A stretch of 64,000 bases of DNA from Sabellastarte sp. h YS-2021. Taxonomy: Eukaryota > Annelida > Polychaeta > Sabellida > Sabellidae. Each line of letters begins with the position of its first letter. Within the stretch, counting starts at the first letter, position 1. Where the stretch lies: contig OZ024929.1 of assembly GCA_964017235.1 (NCBI GenBank), positions 161,371,609-161,435,608 on the forward strand, read 5' to 3'. Positions 1-12,570 of this stretch are shown one piece after another. The notes under the pieces were generated by a model. That model worked only from the letters and a program-made list of their open reading frames with translations. It was not told where the DNA came from and ran no database searches. The position numbers and the translations under genes were made by a program.

Positions 1-553
1 ACAAGTGATTAAATTTTTGGAGTGATCTGGATCACTGTCTGGATCATCTGGATCCAGGCTGCCACATAATCTTGGGATGGACTTTCATATTTTTAGGATA
101 TGTTGCAAATGGTAAAAGGAAGAAGTGGTAACAGGAAGAAATGATTCAATTTTGCGAGTGATCTTGACCACTATCTGGATCTTCTGGATCCAAGAAATGT
201 AATTTTTAAAGACAAATACCTCAAAAAGTCATGGATGGATTTTTATGAAATTTTCAGGAAATGTCTTAAATGGGACAAAGAACAAGTGATTAGTTTTTGG
301 GAGTAATCTGGATCACTGTCTGGATCATGTGGATCCAGGCTGCCAGATGTGTTTGTGTACAAGATAAATCAAAAACTTATGGATGGATTTTGATGAAATT
401 TTTAGAATATGTCTGAAAAGGTGAAAGGATGCAATGATTGAATTTCGGAAGTGATCCGGATCACTATATGGATCTTCTGGATCCATGAAATGTAACTTTT
501 TAAAGACAGATATAAGTGAAAGAACTAGTGATTAGCTTTTGGGAGTAATCTGG
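1..553. repeat. Tandem repeat, about 284 bp unit built of two half-units
   Basis: The phrase 'aagtgattaxxttttxggagt' followed by 'gatctggatcactgtctgg' opens at position 1, near 283 and, truncated, near 522. A diverged half-unit with 'ctggatcttctggatcca' lies between them (near 140-200 and 430-490), so the unit is a dimer of roughly 140 bp halves. The array is entered mid-repeat at the window edge and stops abruptly near 553 inside a half-unit, where unrelated sequence begins. No coding potential is seen in it. Confidence 0.75.
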
Positions 554-668
554 TACTATGGAGAATCCTGACCTGGTGCTCAAGGAAACAGGCTCAAGAC
601 CGACATATTCACGCCTTAACTATGTCCCGTCCGGGGATACACTGCGTCGAGACGCAATCTCTAGTTAG
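549..668 (+). CDS. Possible terminal coding segment, unidentified
   Basis: A short open stretch runs in one frame from about 549 to a TAG at 666-668. Its residues (ENPDLVLKETGSRPTYSRL, then NYVPSGDTLRRDAISS) are mixed and polar, unlike the translated repeats around it. Its left edge abuts the truncated tandem repeat, and I see no good pyrimidine tract; the only nearby candidate acceptor AG is at 562-563. It could be the last exon of a plus-strand gene lying to the left, or a chance open frame. I do not recognise the family. Confidence 0.3.
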   Translation, partial: SGTMENPDLVLKETGSRPTYSRLNYVPSGDTLRRDAISS

Positions 669-3600
669 AGTAGGGAAAGATTTGTGATCTGTTAGCAGTA
701 ATACCAAGTAGTGAGATGTATATGTGGTCCCTTTTGTTAGGAGTTGTGTAGAATTGACTGAAGATATTGTGTGGAATTTTCATCTACAACTTGACAGTAT
801 TAATAGACATGACAAAAAGAAGTGTCTGAATGTTATTGCAATATAAACTTTATGTCATAGTGTATATTCTTCTGTTGAAACATTCTTAAAACTTCTGGTC
901 TGATTTCAATTGAAAGGAACCTACTATATAAACTTTTTCTGGCCAGATATTAAATTTTATTTATCATATTTTAAATAAGATGTGTAATTTTCACGTCACA
1001 AATCGTTTTACATAAACAGTATCTCTCAACAGAGGTTTGCATTCTCTGTGTGCCCTTTTATAATGCAGTTTTGTCAAAAAGATTACTTCATACAGGTTAG
1101 TTGTAAATCTTAGTTCCCCTCATTTTCTTTCTGTAAAGTTGTAAGAATCAGTATACAGACATAGAGACTTCAATTTTACCTCGTAATGCAGTTTTATAGT
1201 TATTGGCTCATACTGTTTTCTCACAGTGATACCTCAATGACTTTGTGGTTAGTAAGTTTGGCACTCAGTCACTTACCTCCCACCCCAGTGGTTTTGGGTT
1301 CAAACCCTGCTTATATGCAAACATATGAGATACACTGAGAGCCTGTACTGATGAGGCCTTTAACTGTTGAAGGAGATATAAGAGTCTGTATACATGTATT
1401 TCTTTAGAACTGAAGTATTTAGATTACACTAATTGTTGTCTGACCTGTGAACTTGAGAATGTTTGAAAATCAGAAAGAAGTTGTCATGTGGTATTTGTAT
1501 ATACTGTGTATTAGATCCTTCAAAAGATGTTCAAGATTCAATCTTCACTGAAGGTGATTTGTGTGGATTGCTCACTTATGTCCTAACATTCCATATTAAA
1601 AATATATTAAATATATATTAAGTCTACATTTTTGTAGGTTTTAAATTAATTGCCAGTCATAATCAAAGGTATAGTTGAATTCTACTGAGTAAAGCTATAG
1701 GGTGGATTTCTTTTTTACGGTAATTACAACTCTTTCCTATGCTTGAATTTAGATAAGTCAAAGGTAAGTCTAAGACCCTTTATGAAACCAGCTCCTGGTT
1801 AAGTCGAAGTATGTTTCTTGTAACTTGGGAATCAACAGGAATTAACTGTGTCAAAGCTGATTTCAAGTTAACTCTACTGTAACGGACAAAGTAGTTATAT
1901 ATAGGTGTATTTAAAGCAATCTCTTTCATAATTTTGAGTAAATCCACCTGTTTGTTTTGGTTGAACAAAAACTGCATTAAAATAAGATCAAAACAATTTC
2001 AAATGAACCAACAACTGCTTTATTAGAACACAGTTACAGCCTCTCGTAATATGTGTATTGCTAATCTATTGCCTTTTTGGCCTGTAACAATAGCAGATCA
2101 CCGAAGTTGTACAAAGCTAAAATGATCCAAAAGGTATTTAGGGGCTGGGTTCAACTTAGAAACATTTTTTAATTTTTTTTCTTCTGAAACTACCAGGAGC
2201 TTCAATAATTACTTTACACCTAGTGCTTAACATCTCTACCATCTAGTCATATCGCAGTCTTTTCAGTTTTGCATGTTGAGAATTTAACGAGATGTTCGAC
2301 TGTTGTTTTGTAACACATAGATGTGTTATCCATATCAGTGTAGATTTTAAAAATATCCAATTTGGTATTCATAAAATTTATCTTTTGGGCCACGCCTTAA
2401 TTTGAGCAAATTTATTGAAATTCTCAGAAATTCAGCAACACATATGATAAATAATATAAAAAAGTAACAAAAAGTACAACTTTGATGACAATGTACTGTA
2501 ATTCACATTGAGATAGAGGGTTTTCTTAAAGGCCAACTTCACATACTGTGACAAATATCTGATTATATATGTCTGTATACATGGCCTGTAGATGTGGCTT
2601 GCATGAAAAGCTATTTCATTTTGGAAGCAACTCAATTTATATTTTTAATACATTTTCCTCAAAATGGTCAGAACTTCTTTATTAGTGGTCTGATCTTAAA
2701 AGTTTTTTCCATTGTATACAGTTACACGAGACAAAGTGTTTATGCCAGGAAACATTAAATATCTGTTCAAATATATGCTTCATCTTGCTTGTGAGAGCTT
2801 GTGGGTATGGCAGAAACCAAGCAGTGTTGGTAAATTAATGCAAGTCACACTTGCAAACTGTATCTGCAAGCTGCACACAAGAAACTTTACATTTTTACAG
2901 CAAGCAGTATCTGCACACATGAATATACATCTTAACTCTGAACAAAGCTTACACGTGCTATGTCTGAACATAGCCTTATTTGGTAAGAATAACGTAGTAG
3001 TTAAAAAGCAGTCCTAAATATGTATAACCATTCTTTATCATTCCACATCCTTGTTTTATGATATTCCAATAACTTTCATATAAAAGGCATTTTGGGTAAA
3101 TAAACATCCAAAATAATAAAAAATTTAAGTTATTGCATTGATAAATTTATTTTAGATGGCTGATAAATGTCATGTTATCCACTGTACAATCTTCAGTTAA
3201 ATAAAATCAATTTTATTAAAGAATGTTAAAATAATAATTTTGAAGTATTTGGTAGTCTTATTGGTTAATACTAATATGCCATAGTCCATGATGTGTCAAA
3301 GTAGTTTACCAGTCCATATATGGTGGTGTCCAATTAGGTAACTTAAACATCATGTGTATGCACGCTTTGTGAAAGTGTTAGCAGGAAAGTCTGTTGTCTT
3401 TGTGTTAAATTTGTAGTATAAAAGGACTTTTACCATATTTTTCCAAGTTATTGTCCAAAGAGGGATTTTCAAATTTTGGTGGGACAGACTTTATTTGAAA
3501 TATAATCATATACATTGCATAATCTGTAAGTTATGCCAAAGATATTTATTAGAAATGAACATTAATTGGAACCTGGACAATATTTTGAAAACGTATGGTA

Positions 3601-3915
3601 ATGGACTCAGAAAATGTCAATCATATGTAACAAGTTTGTGTATATTTATGCTGTGCACCTTTTTCTCGTTATAAATAGAGGTTATTTTGCCTTTGGGTAA
3701 AAGCAAACTGTTAGCCTTTTGAAAGTATTTGTAACTATTTAGGAGATTATAAATAAACTTTAAAAAGACACTATAGTTTGTTTATTTGACCTTTTTATCC
3801 ACAAATGAACAACTATTGCCAAGTGTATTTATGGTTATGGTCATGCATACTGTTAAGTACACCATAAAAAGTGTATTGTTATAACTGTTGACCCTTCACT
3901 AATATTCTAATTATA
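669..3915. other. Gene-free AT-rich stretch
   Basis: I see no exon-like open frame with splice signals. Open frames here (for example 1780-1977, 2432-2635 and 2712-3017) are short and overlap on both strands. If the 549-668 segment is real, the first part could be its 3' untranslated region. A tRNA-like SINE scrap sits near 1.24-1.31 kb. Confidence 0.6.
1237..1312 (+). repeat. tRNA-derived SINE-like fragment
   Basis: The sequence 'gtggttagtaagtttgg' resembles a degenerate RNA polymerase III A box. 'gggttcaaaccc' at about 1298-1309 is a near-perfect B box with self-complementary ends, as in a T arm. Spacing is tRNA-like, but no full cloverleaf can be drawn and no anticodon stem is clear, so a SINE head remnant is likelier than a tRNA gene. 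Confidence 0.35.
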
Positions 3916-4299
3916 TCCCGAGACGAAAGTCTGGGATATATTGGATTCAGGTCCGTTGTGCCGCCACCGCCGTATAAGTTTCCTTGTGTACACGATAACT
4001 CAAAAATGGATCAGTATTTTTTTTTTCAAACTTGGTACACATGTTAAGAGTGCCCAAAGGAAGATCCCTATTTTAAGGTGACCTTAAACTCGCAATAATA
4101 AAGAACATATGGCCACTTTAAGGTCAGAAATGTGACTTTTGGGCACTTGAGCCCTCTAGGTCAGAAACTATGAGGCTCATCTGGCTAAAATGTTACCTGA
4201 GAGCACATTAATATATTCTTAGTACATGTGCTGAAAATCAAGACTTTAAAATGAGGATAAAATTGTGTTTGAGGCCCATAAAGACCCCACTTAGGGATT

Positions 4300-6620
4300 T
4301 TTCCCTACATTTTTCACATATTTTGCCCTATAATTTAGATGTGGCAATTCTGATGAGTCTCAAACTGCACTAGGTATAACTTTTATATGTAATCCTTGTC
4401 TGTGAAAACTTTAAGGGCTGTAGGTTTAACTATAAGGTTGATTTAAGGTCTCAAAATTTCCCACAGAGACCCAATTTATGGACTTTTTGCCACTTTCAAG
4501 CACTGTAGCTTTCAATGTCTATCTAGGTGAAATATCATCTGGGAATATATAGATATGTTTTTCTTACATGTGGCCAAAAATTTTGGCCTTTAATAGACAT
4601 TTAACCTGTGTATGAGGACCATAAACACCCACCACATATTTTGCCCTGTTACTTGGAAATGGTAAGTCTGAGAATTTTTAAACTATAGTAGATATACATT
4701 CTATGTGTAATCTTTGTACGTGACAGATTTGAAGCCTGAAGCTTTAATTTGAAGGTCACATTGAGGTCTCTAAAAGGCCCACAGAGACCCAATATTTGGA
4801 CTTTTTGCCACTTTTAAGCCCTGTGACCATTCAACTATGTGACTGATAGAGCTGAAATCGCATCTGGGAATATATTATTATGTTCTTTTTACATGTGCCA
4901 AAAATAAAGGCTTTAAGTAGACATTTAACCTGTGTATCAGGACCATAAACACCCACCCGAGTGACCCTTTCAAGACATTTTTCACATATTTTGCCCTGTA
5001 ACTTGGAATAGTGTGTCTGAGAAGTTTCAAACTATATTAGATATAAATTAGTGATCTCAACGGGTATCCGAATATCCGGGTACCCGAACTTTGAATATCT
5101 ACCCGAATCCGAAATCACATACCCGAGTACCCTCATCTAAGCATAACTACTTCTAATATCGCCCATGTTGGCCAACCGAGTCCTGACATGTCCCGACTTC
5201 ATAAAGTCACTTCAAAAGAAAACTTTTCAGTTATTTTGTACAATAATATTGTTTCCCACCTTTTTACACCATTTATGGTGTCATATTTATCTTTTATTTT
5301 GGTTGTTTATATATTGTCAAATGCAGGAACGCTTTGAAATTCGTCAGCATTGTAAAACAATTATCTGATTCCGACAACATAAATTGCTGTATATTGTCCA
5401 TATAGCATCATGTCTTACTTGAATAAATAAAAGTTCAATGTTTTCACACAGTATTTTATAACTTTTAATCATTAAAATTAACTTATCGATCTAAGAAAAA
5501 ATAAAAGTTGCAATTCTGAAACTACATTCGAACTTTGTTTAATGTTTGACTTATAGGTCATGTGACTCCATTTTATGGAATAAATAACCGTGTTTTGAAT
5601 CTACAAAAGTTTATAAACATTTCTTTCGTCTCCTGGTGTTTTGAATGCACCACCGAGTGAAGCAAAAAACAATATTATCCTAATATACACGATTATTTTG
5701 TCATTTGTTAAATGAAAAGTTTGGCAGATAAGAAATAAAGCAAATGGTTAGATCCCATGCTTTATGTGAGTTTTAAGTCTGTAAATGTGCAGATTTTTGT
5801 ACTAATACCAATTATCGCCCATCGGTGCGAATACCCGGGTACCCGCCTGTTAAAATCACTACCCACCCGGTCCCACATAACTTGGAATATTGAGAACACT
5901 AATATAAATTCTATGTGTAATCTTTGTATGTGACAGATTTTAAGTCTGAAGCTTCAATTTGAAAGTCACTTTGAGGTCTCTAAAAGGCCCACAGAGACCC
6001 AATATTTGGACTTTTTGCCACTTTTAAGCCCTGTGACTGTTAAACTATGTGACTGATAGAGCTGAAATCCCATCTGGGAATATATTATGTTCTTTTACAT
6101 GCGCCAAAATAAAGGCTTTCAGTAGACATTTAACCTGTGTATGAGGACCATAAACACCCACCGGAGTGACCCTTTTTAGACATTTTTCACATATTTTGCC
6201 CTGTAACTTGGAAATGGTAAGTCTGCGAAGTTTCAAACTGTATTAGATATACATTCTATGTATAATCTTTGATTGTGAAAGATTTTAAGTCTGAAGCTTT
6301 AATTTGAAGGTCACATTGAGGTCTCTAAAAGGCCCACAGAGACCCAATATTTGGACTTTTTGCCACTTTTAAGCCCTGTGACTGTCAACTATGTGACTGA
6401 TAGGGCTCAAATCTCAACTAGGAATACATTATTATGTTATTTTTACATGTGCCAAAAATCAAGGGTTTTAGTAGACATTTAACCTGTGTATGAGGACCAT
6501 AGACACCCAAGTGACATTTTTCGACTTTTTTTCTGTATTTTGCCCTGTAATTTAGAAATGCTTAGTGTGACAAGTCTCAAACTGTATTATATATAATTTT
6601 TGTTTATGTCCCCAAAAAGT
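4300..6620. repeat. Tandem array, about 320-350 bp monomers
   Basis: The anchor 'ttttgccct' recurs at about 4321, 4639, 4989, 6193 and 6538, each time followed by a related 'taacttggaaatggtaagtc' stretch and by 'cccacagagacccaat' and 'ggactttttgccactttta'. Spacing is 318-350 bp, apart from the 1204 bp gap that contains the 813 bp insertion at 5049-5861. Two further monomers occur in the element at 33.3-34.4 kb, so the array is part of the element core. Confidence 0.75.
5049..5861. mobile_element. hAT-like MITE inserted in the tandem array
   Basis: The ends are imperfect inverted repeats: TAGTGATCTCAAC with GGGTACCCGAA on the left, and the complement of TAGTGATTTTAACAGG with GGGTACCCGGG on the right. 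TAGTG termini followed by an AACGG/GGGTACCCG block resemble Ac-type hAT ends. The sequence on both sides is the surrounding ~345 bp repeat. I do not find an 8 bp target duplication, so the insertion is old or one edge was deleted. No transposase frame is visible. Confidence 0.5.
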
Positions 6621-7299
6621 TTCAGATCTGTAGTTTAATTGCTAAGGTCACTTTAACGATTCTAAAATGCCCATAGAGACCGAATTTATGGACATTGTGT
6701 CACTTTAAAGCCCTGTAACTGTCGAACTTTGTGGCTCATAGAGCTGAAATCTTTGAATTTTTCAAAGGAAGTGCCCGTCTATTTAAATTTTGAATATTAA
6801 TGGTGTTATGGCTATCTTAGGCTTTTAAGAACTTATTTTTGTGTTTTTATCCCTCTGCTTGCTGAGTTTTAACTTTTAAAAATAAAACTGGTTGTACATG
6901 TTAAAGTAGGCAAAATGGACACTGTTATTACATGTAATAAAATTATAGCCTTATCTAGTAAAAATAAGGAATTTTTAAGCCTTAACTAGCCCAGTATTAT
7001 TAAACTTATTCAGTTAATTTTGACATAGCTCCTGCAGTTATGAACTTATTTCAGTTGATAATCACACATTTATAATGCTCAATTCTGAATTATTATTATA
7101 AATCTGTTCTTGTGGTTTAATAATTAAGCATCCCTGAATAGGGCCCTTAATTGTTTTCGCGTCAGTTTCCGCATTATGGTCTCCCTTGAATATCTTCCTT
7201 ATTATTGGAAGCTTTTCACCCATATTTGGCAGTTATATACCTTATGTGTGGGAAAAACTTTCCACATGCTTAAATTTGATCTTTGTCAAGGTCACATGA

Positions 7300-7850
7300 T
7301 CAAAAAATAGTTTTTGGGTACACCCGTCCGTCATCGCCACTCAGCAAAATCTACTTTAGAGTAATCTACTTAGCTTTCACAGCTTTAGAATATATTAAGA
7401 GGTACTGGGAAACCATATGTGAAGAGTCTAGATAGCCAGTCAGATTTACTCCCTGACCTCCCCTTATGGGTTAAACTGGGGTCATAAAATAGCCGATTTT
7501 GTGTTTTTGCCTTATATCTCCTTTATTCTTGCTTTTAGAGCTTTACAATATATTAAGAGGTCTGGGAAACCATTTGTGGAGAGTGGAGATAGCTGGTCAG
7601 ATTTACCCCCGACTACCCCTTATGTGTCAAACTGGGGTAGACACAAAAGCAAGAATAAAGGAGATATAAGGCAAAAACACAAAATCGGCTATTTTATGGA
7701 ATAGCCGATTTTGTGTTTTTGCCTTATATCTCCTTTATTCTTGCTTTTAGAGCTTTAGAATGTTTTAAGAGGTATTGGGACACCATATTTGGAGAGTCTT
7801 AGTAGCTGGTCACAGTGGGGTCATAGATTTTAATTTCTGCTTTAATATTT
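7300..7850. repeat. Repeat series with an inverted segment
   Basis: A block reading 'gccttatatctcctttattc' then 'ttgcttttagagcttta' and 'aaccatatgtggagagtcta' occurs near 7510-7600 and 7720-7800. A related unit is near 7380-7490 and a diverged one lies at about 9026-9195. Between the two main copies, a segment of the same block is present in reverse orientation, producing the hairpin annotated separately. Confidence 0.65.
7645..7748. repeat. Perfect 49 bp inverted repeat, 6 bp loop
   Basis: The left arm at 7645-7693 and right arm at 7700-7748 are exact reverse complements, separated by 'ttatgg'. The arms contain the repeat block 'gccttatatctcctttattc' that also occurs in direct orientation nearby. 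With no mismatch in 49 positions it is younger than its surroundings or an assembly artefact. Confidence 0.9.
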
Positions 7851-9513
7851 CAATATTAATGATGCCATTATCTTAATGTTATTTTCATATCTTAGTTCAA
7901 AGGGTGTAACTTTTTTGAAATTGCACTCACAAAATGTACATACTATTAAAGCAGGCAAAATACATTCCTATTTTGTTGTCATCATGTAAAATTATGATAT
8001 GCATCAAATTATTTTTTTATTTTTTATTTATTATTTTATTGTAATAAACTTGATCCAAATATTTACAAACTTATTTCAGTGCAGCAGTATAACATGACAC
8101 ATTTATAAATTCCCATTTTCAGCTCATTTTCACTTCTGACTTCCATTCTTCTGCAGTAAACTAATAGTCAGCAATGTAAACATATTCTTTACTGTGTTCC
8201 TTATTTATACATAAAATCTACATATCACTGACACTTTCAACAGAGCATAGATAAAGATAACATCTTACTCCTTATATGAGCATTTCTTCATGCATAGACT
8301 AAAACAGGGGGAGGTGGGTGTTGGGGGAGATACATTAACTATCGATTTTATCCCTTATCAGCATATACCCAGTGAACTAATTCTCTCGGGACTCATCAAA
8401 GACTGGCAATTATATACAAATAGAAATGAGCATTATTCATAAGATATAAATAGGCTTGTGGGACATTGACCTTTTATTTATTCATTGGGATAGATGTGTT
8501 CAGAGCATTGTGTCATAAACTTCTTGCCTTTCTAAAGGCTGAAATTTTACTACGCCTTTTACTAAAATGTAAATAGATATATGGCATTTAACAGTGACAA
8601 GCTGTTTCATGTAAAAGCAGCAAAAAAGGTGCTAGAATCTGAGAAAGGCTTTTATTGAGTTGCAACTTCCTCCTTAGCAAATTTTCCTTTAAATGCCTGA
8701 TATATTAGTAAGACATTGATATTCATACTGACATAATATTTAGCATCAAGTTTTGCATTGAAGTTTTTTTAAACCAAGTTGATTCATGAATTGATCTGGT
8801 TTTGCAAAACTTGATTTGCAAATTGATTCAGTTCACATTTTATGATTCCTTGCACTCCTAGTAGTAAGGACTCTTCTGAAAAAAATATTCTGACAGGGAT
8901 CTTGAATTTGGAAATGGAAAATGTCATTTATTTAACTGTAAAACAAACAGTGATTTTAGCAAATTTTACATCTGCTGCTCAGTAAAGTTGCTTCAAAGTT
9001 GAGTTTATCATATGGAAAAGGTCTTTTGTCCCTCTCATTATTGCTTCTTGGGCTTTCAACCCAGTTTTGTGGTCACGCTACCCCATATATGGAAAGTCTG
9101 TATAGCCAGTCAGGTTCATCTACAGACCCCTTTTTACGGGTCAAACTGGGGTCATAAAATAGAAGATTTTCTTGTTTTGCCTTATATCTACTTTAAAGCT
9201 ACTCTTCATACAAACTATAGCATTTATTAAATTAACTTTACACAATTTATGACCACAGAAAATAGAATAAAGCTTACATTTTTCTTTGATGTTAATGCAT
9301 AAACTTCCACAATGCCTGCTTAACTTTAGTTTCTTCTCTCGGGGCTGCATGTTTTTCTTTTCAAAAACCTTTTTCTACTTTGTACTATAAAGCATCTGAC
9401 CTTTTGGGACGCTTTATTTTTGTTAGCAAAAACATTTTTCTAGTTTATATTTAAATCTGGAGGTATAATTTTCCTGTTGGACATTCCTTATTTATATATT
9501 TGATTTTTTTATT

Positions 9514-11028
9514 GGTCATAAGATTAACTGAACTTTTGGGGGCATATTAGTTTATGAAATAGATAGCCTGAACCATTGATGATTTCTGAGTATTTTACTA
9601 CCGCTTTATATATGCTAGAGTGTTTGTTATCTCTTACCATTTATGCAGTATCACTCCATCCTTTTGTCATATTAGGTAATGTAGTCCCCCACCCCCCTCT
9701 GGGGACCTCCAGCTATTGAGTGGCACTAAATAAGCAAAGGTATTGAAATGATATCAAATGAGAAACAAAGAACCAGGCTGGTCAGTGGGATTGCAGATCT
9801 TCAGTAATAGTGTTAGATGTTTAATTAGATGTTCATCATACATCAATCAGATTTATACCATATCTTTTTTTTTTTGCTCTACACAGATATATGAAAAAAA
9901 CACTCAACCTCTTTGTTTAAGCAGTATGATGGTATAAAAAGGGCATATGTAGCGCTATATAAACTAAAACTTCATTTTGTTCGCAAAAGTGATATTGTCA
10001 GATTTTACTGTTTCTTATTATTATAAATGAAACTGTGAAACCAGCTTTAATTTACTTTGTAAAAGGCTTGGATGGATACATGTCAAATTATGAAAAAAAA
10101 ATCTAATTGCACATTTGTTTTATAATATTTCATCTATCCACTAATATATTAAAACATAGAAACAGATAAACTTGTGTGTGGACCTTTGCTCACAAGGACT
10201 CTTGCCCACGTGACCTTTGCCCACAAAGGACTATGCCCACCACATTTTTACAAGGCAGGCACTTTGCATAAAATAATGATATGAAATAATATCCACATAA
10301 TTAGCTTTTTAATGTTTTATTGAAGTATAAGTGTACAATATCTACCATATTCAAGGCCAGCTTCTTATTATGTTATTGAAGTATAAGTATGTAATGTTAC
10401 AATGTAATAATATTCTCAATGACTGTTGGACTTTCTTGAAACCTTTTTTGTAACATACATTCTTCATTGCAAAGGTTTTGGCCACCTCTAGTAGTTTTAT
10501 TGTTTCCATTTTGTAGTACTATGTAAATCTATCAATAGTGAATTAAATGCTAATGAAATCAACTTACATACTTTATGTAGTGCAACTTTAGTTCAGTTAA
10601 TGTTTGTCTCTTTCAACACTATATATCCTGAGTAGTTATCTAAATGGAGTATTGATTGATTGATTGATTAATTGATTGATTGATAAAAAATGAAAAAGTC
10701 TATGTGGTTAGAAAAATTTCTATTGTGGGTGAACATCCTACCCTGTCAGATTGTTGTGGGCAAAGTGCCTGTGGATAGAGTTTGCATTGGGCAAAGTTCT
10801 TGTGGGCAAAGTTTCTGGATTCATATCCATTGTCTGGGGATACCATTTTGCTTGCAAAATAAAAATATTGTAGATGAATTACTCAAGTTCTTACATAAGT
10901 GGTTGATTATGTTTTCCCTCAAGATTATATTACACAGAAGGGGTTCCATGGAAAATACCCAGTCAAAACATGTTGTGTGAGTGATGACCTGTCTGGGGAT
11001 GTGTTGGTGCCGAGTTGGCCCAATCTAA
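9514..11028 (+). repeat. 3' module of family 1, copy A
   Basis: This 1.5 kb stretch aligns along its length with 12571-14051. Shared landmarks in order are 'agattaactgaacttttgg', 'ccattgatgattt', the 'cccacaaggac' cluster, 'ctatgtaaatc', 'gtgggcaaagt' repeats, 'gcaaaataaaaa', and the 3' end 'gtctggggat'. The 'cccacaagga' motifs near 10.2 kb and the 'cttgtgggcaaag' motifs near 10.75-10.82 kb are inverted relative to each other, so the module can fold. Confidence 0.75.
10651..10684. repeat. (ATTG)n microsatellite
   Basis: About eight ATTG/ATTA tetramers in a row, lying inside the family 1 3' module and absent from the equivalent point of the second copy. Confidence 0.9.
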
Positions 11029-12570
11029 TTTACATGCATATTAAAATAATAAACTAATGTATTATGTGTACTACATAAGCAGAAATTTTAGCCAGAAGAA
11101 AATTTCACTACTTCCAAATTTATAAGATATTTACTAGAATTAGTTTTCAGTAATGGTTAGTTTATACTGAAGAAATAAATACAGTTTTAAAATTTCATTG
11201 GGAATTAATTTTTACTGTCCAAGTTCACTAGCTAAAATAGCTAAAATTAGAAAGCACTCATAAAGTGCATTTCGGAAAAAGTTCTTGTATCCAGAATATG
11301 ATACAGATCTGTCTAGAAATCACTTATTTGGCCAGACGTTACCCGCTTAAACATTTTTGGAGTAATATCAACGAGAAACCAGTCAATGAAACTAAATTGA
11401 AAATGGGACCTTTGAAAATTTAGGATTTTTTTGTATCCAGAATATGAACCATATCTTTTTAAAACTTTAATCACTTCTTCCTTTGGTCAAAGCCTACCCA
11501 CATGAAAATTTCAGAAAGATCATTCATTACTGTTAGGATTATTAAGAACACAAACGGAGAGACAAAAGAATGCACTAAAATGATAACCCAGTGGAGATAA
11601 TTAATGCCCAGTAAAAATTTCCACTGATACAGTGACTTGACACCATATGGCAGAAAAAATATTACTCTATAACTACCTGACAAGTCGTTTTAACTTATGT
11701 CATTGGATGCTTGCTTATGTTAGAATAATTATCTCCAGACGAAAGTCGAGGATATACTGGATCAACTTCGTTGTACTGCCGCCATCGCAGAAGTTTCTTT
11801 GTGGACGCATTAACTCAGAAATGGATCAACATATTTTTCAATCTTGGTACACATGTTAAGGATGGCCAAAGGAAAATCCCTATTTATAGTTACCATAAAC
11901 TCCCAATAATAAAGAACTTATGGTCATCTTAAGTCTGAAATGGACCTATGGCTACTTAAAGTCCTCTAGGTCACAAATTGTGAGACTCAATTTAACCAGA
12001 GAACACTTGCAACTTGAAAACTATAATAGCTATTTGAGGTTATCACTGTTGAGTAAATCAGTTATAACTTGAAAACTATTGCATTTAGAGAATTTTGTTT
12101 AAATATGTTATTCATCTACTTTTGACATGTAGCTCATGGCATAGCTGAGCAATACCTACTACCAGGTTCTCACTGTTGAGTCAGTTGTAACTTGAAAACT
12201 ATTATATTTACAGTATTTTGTTTAAATATGTTTTCTACCTAGTTTTCACACCTTAATAGTTAGCTTGTTACTGTACTTCTCAATAAGTAAGTAAGTAGGT
12301 AAAAAACACTTATAAAGCACCAAAATTGATGTAAACATCCTCTAAGGTGCTGGTGTCCAAAAAGGGATAGTCCAGTTCCAAAAATAGGTCCGTTTCCATA
12401 TTAGCGTCTGATAGAGGAGATAGGCTATGGTGGAAGATAGGCTAATCTAATAGGAATACCATTTGCAGTTCACAACTTTTGTGTTCTTTCCTTCTATCAT
12501 TTCTAATCTGAAACTGAAAACACAGTCAGCTGACACAGAGCCCGTTCACGGGCAGTGATTGCTTGTTTTA

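Larger units (their letters stand above)
3916..11028 (+). mobile_element. Helitron-like non-autonomous element, family 1 copy 1 (long)
   Basis: The left end reads A|TCCCGAGACGAAAGTC: a TC start after an A, and the first 25 or so bases fold as a hairpin (atatccc-agac / gtct-gggatat, GAAA loop). The right end reads gtctggggat then 'gtgttggtgccgagttggcc' and stops as CTAA|T, with a short hairpin (gccga/ttggc) just before it. A|TC...CTRR|T plus a 3' hairpin is the Helitron signature. The interior holds a ~345 bp tandem array, a hAT-like insertion, a second repeat series at 7.3-9.2 kb and a 1.5 kb 3' module shared with copy 2. No Rep/helicase reading frame is present. That the two ends belong to one insertion is inference from copies 2 and 3. 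Confidence 0.55.

Noticed and set aside
1237-1312. tRNA gene
   Set aside because: Only the B box region is convincing; no acceptor or anticodon stem can be drawn.
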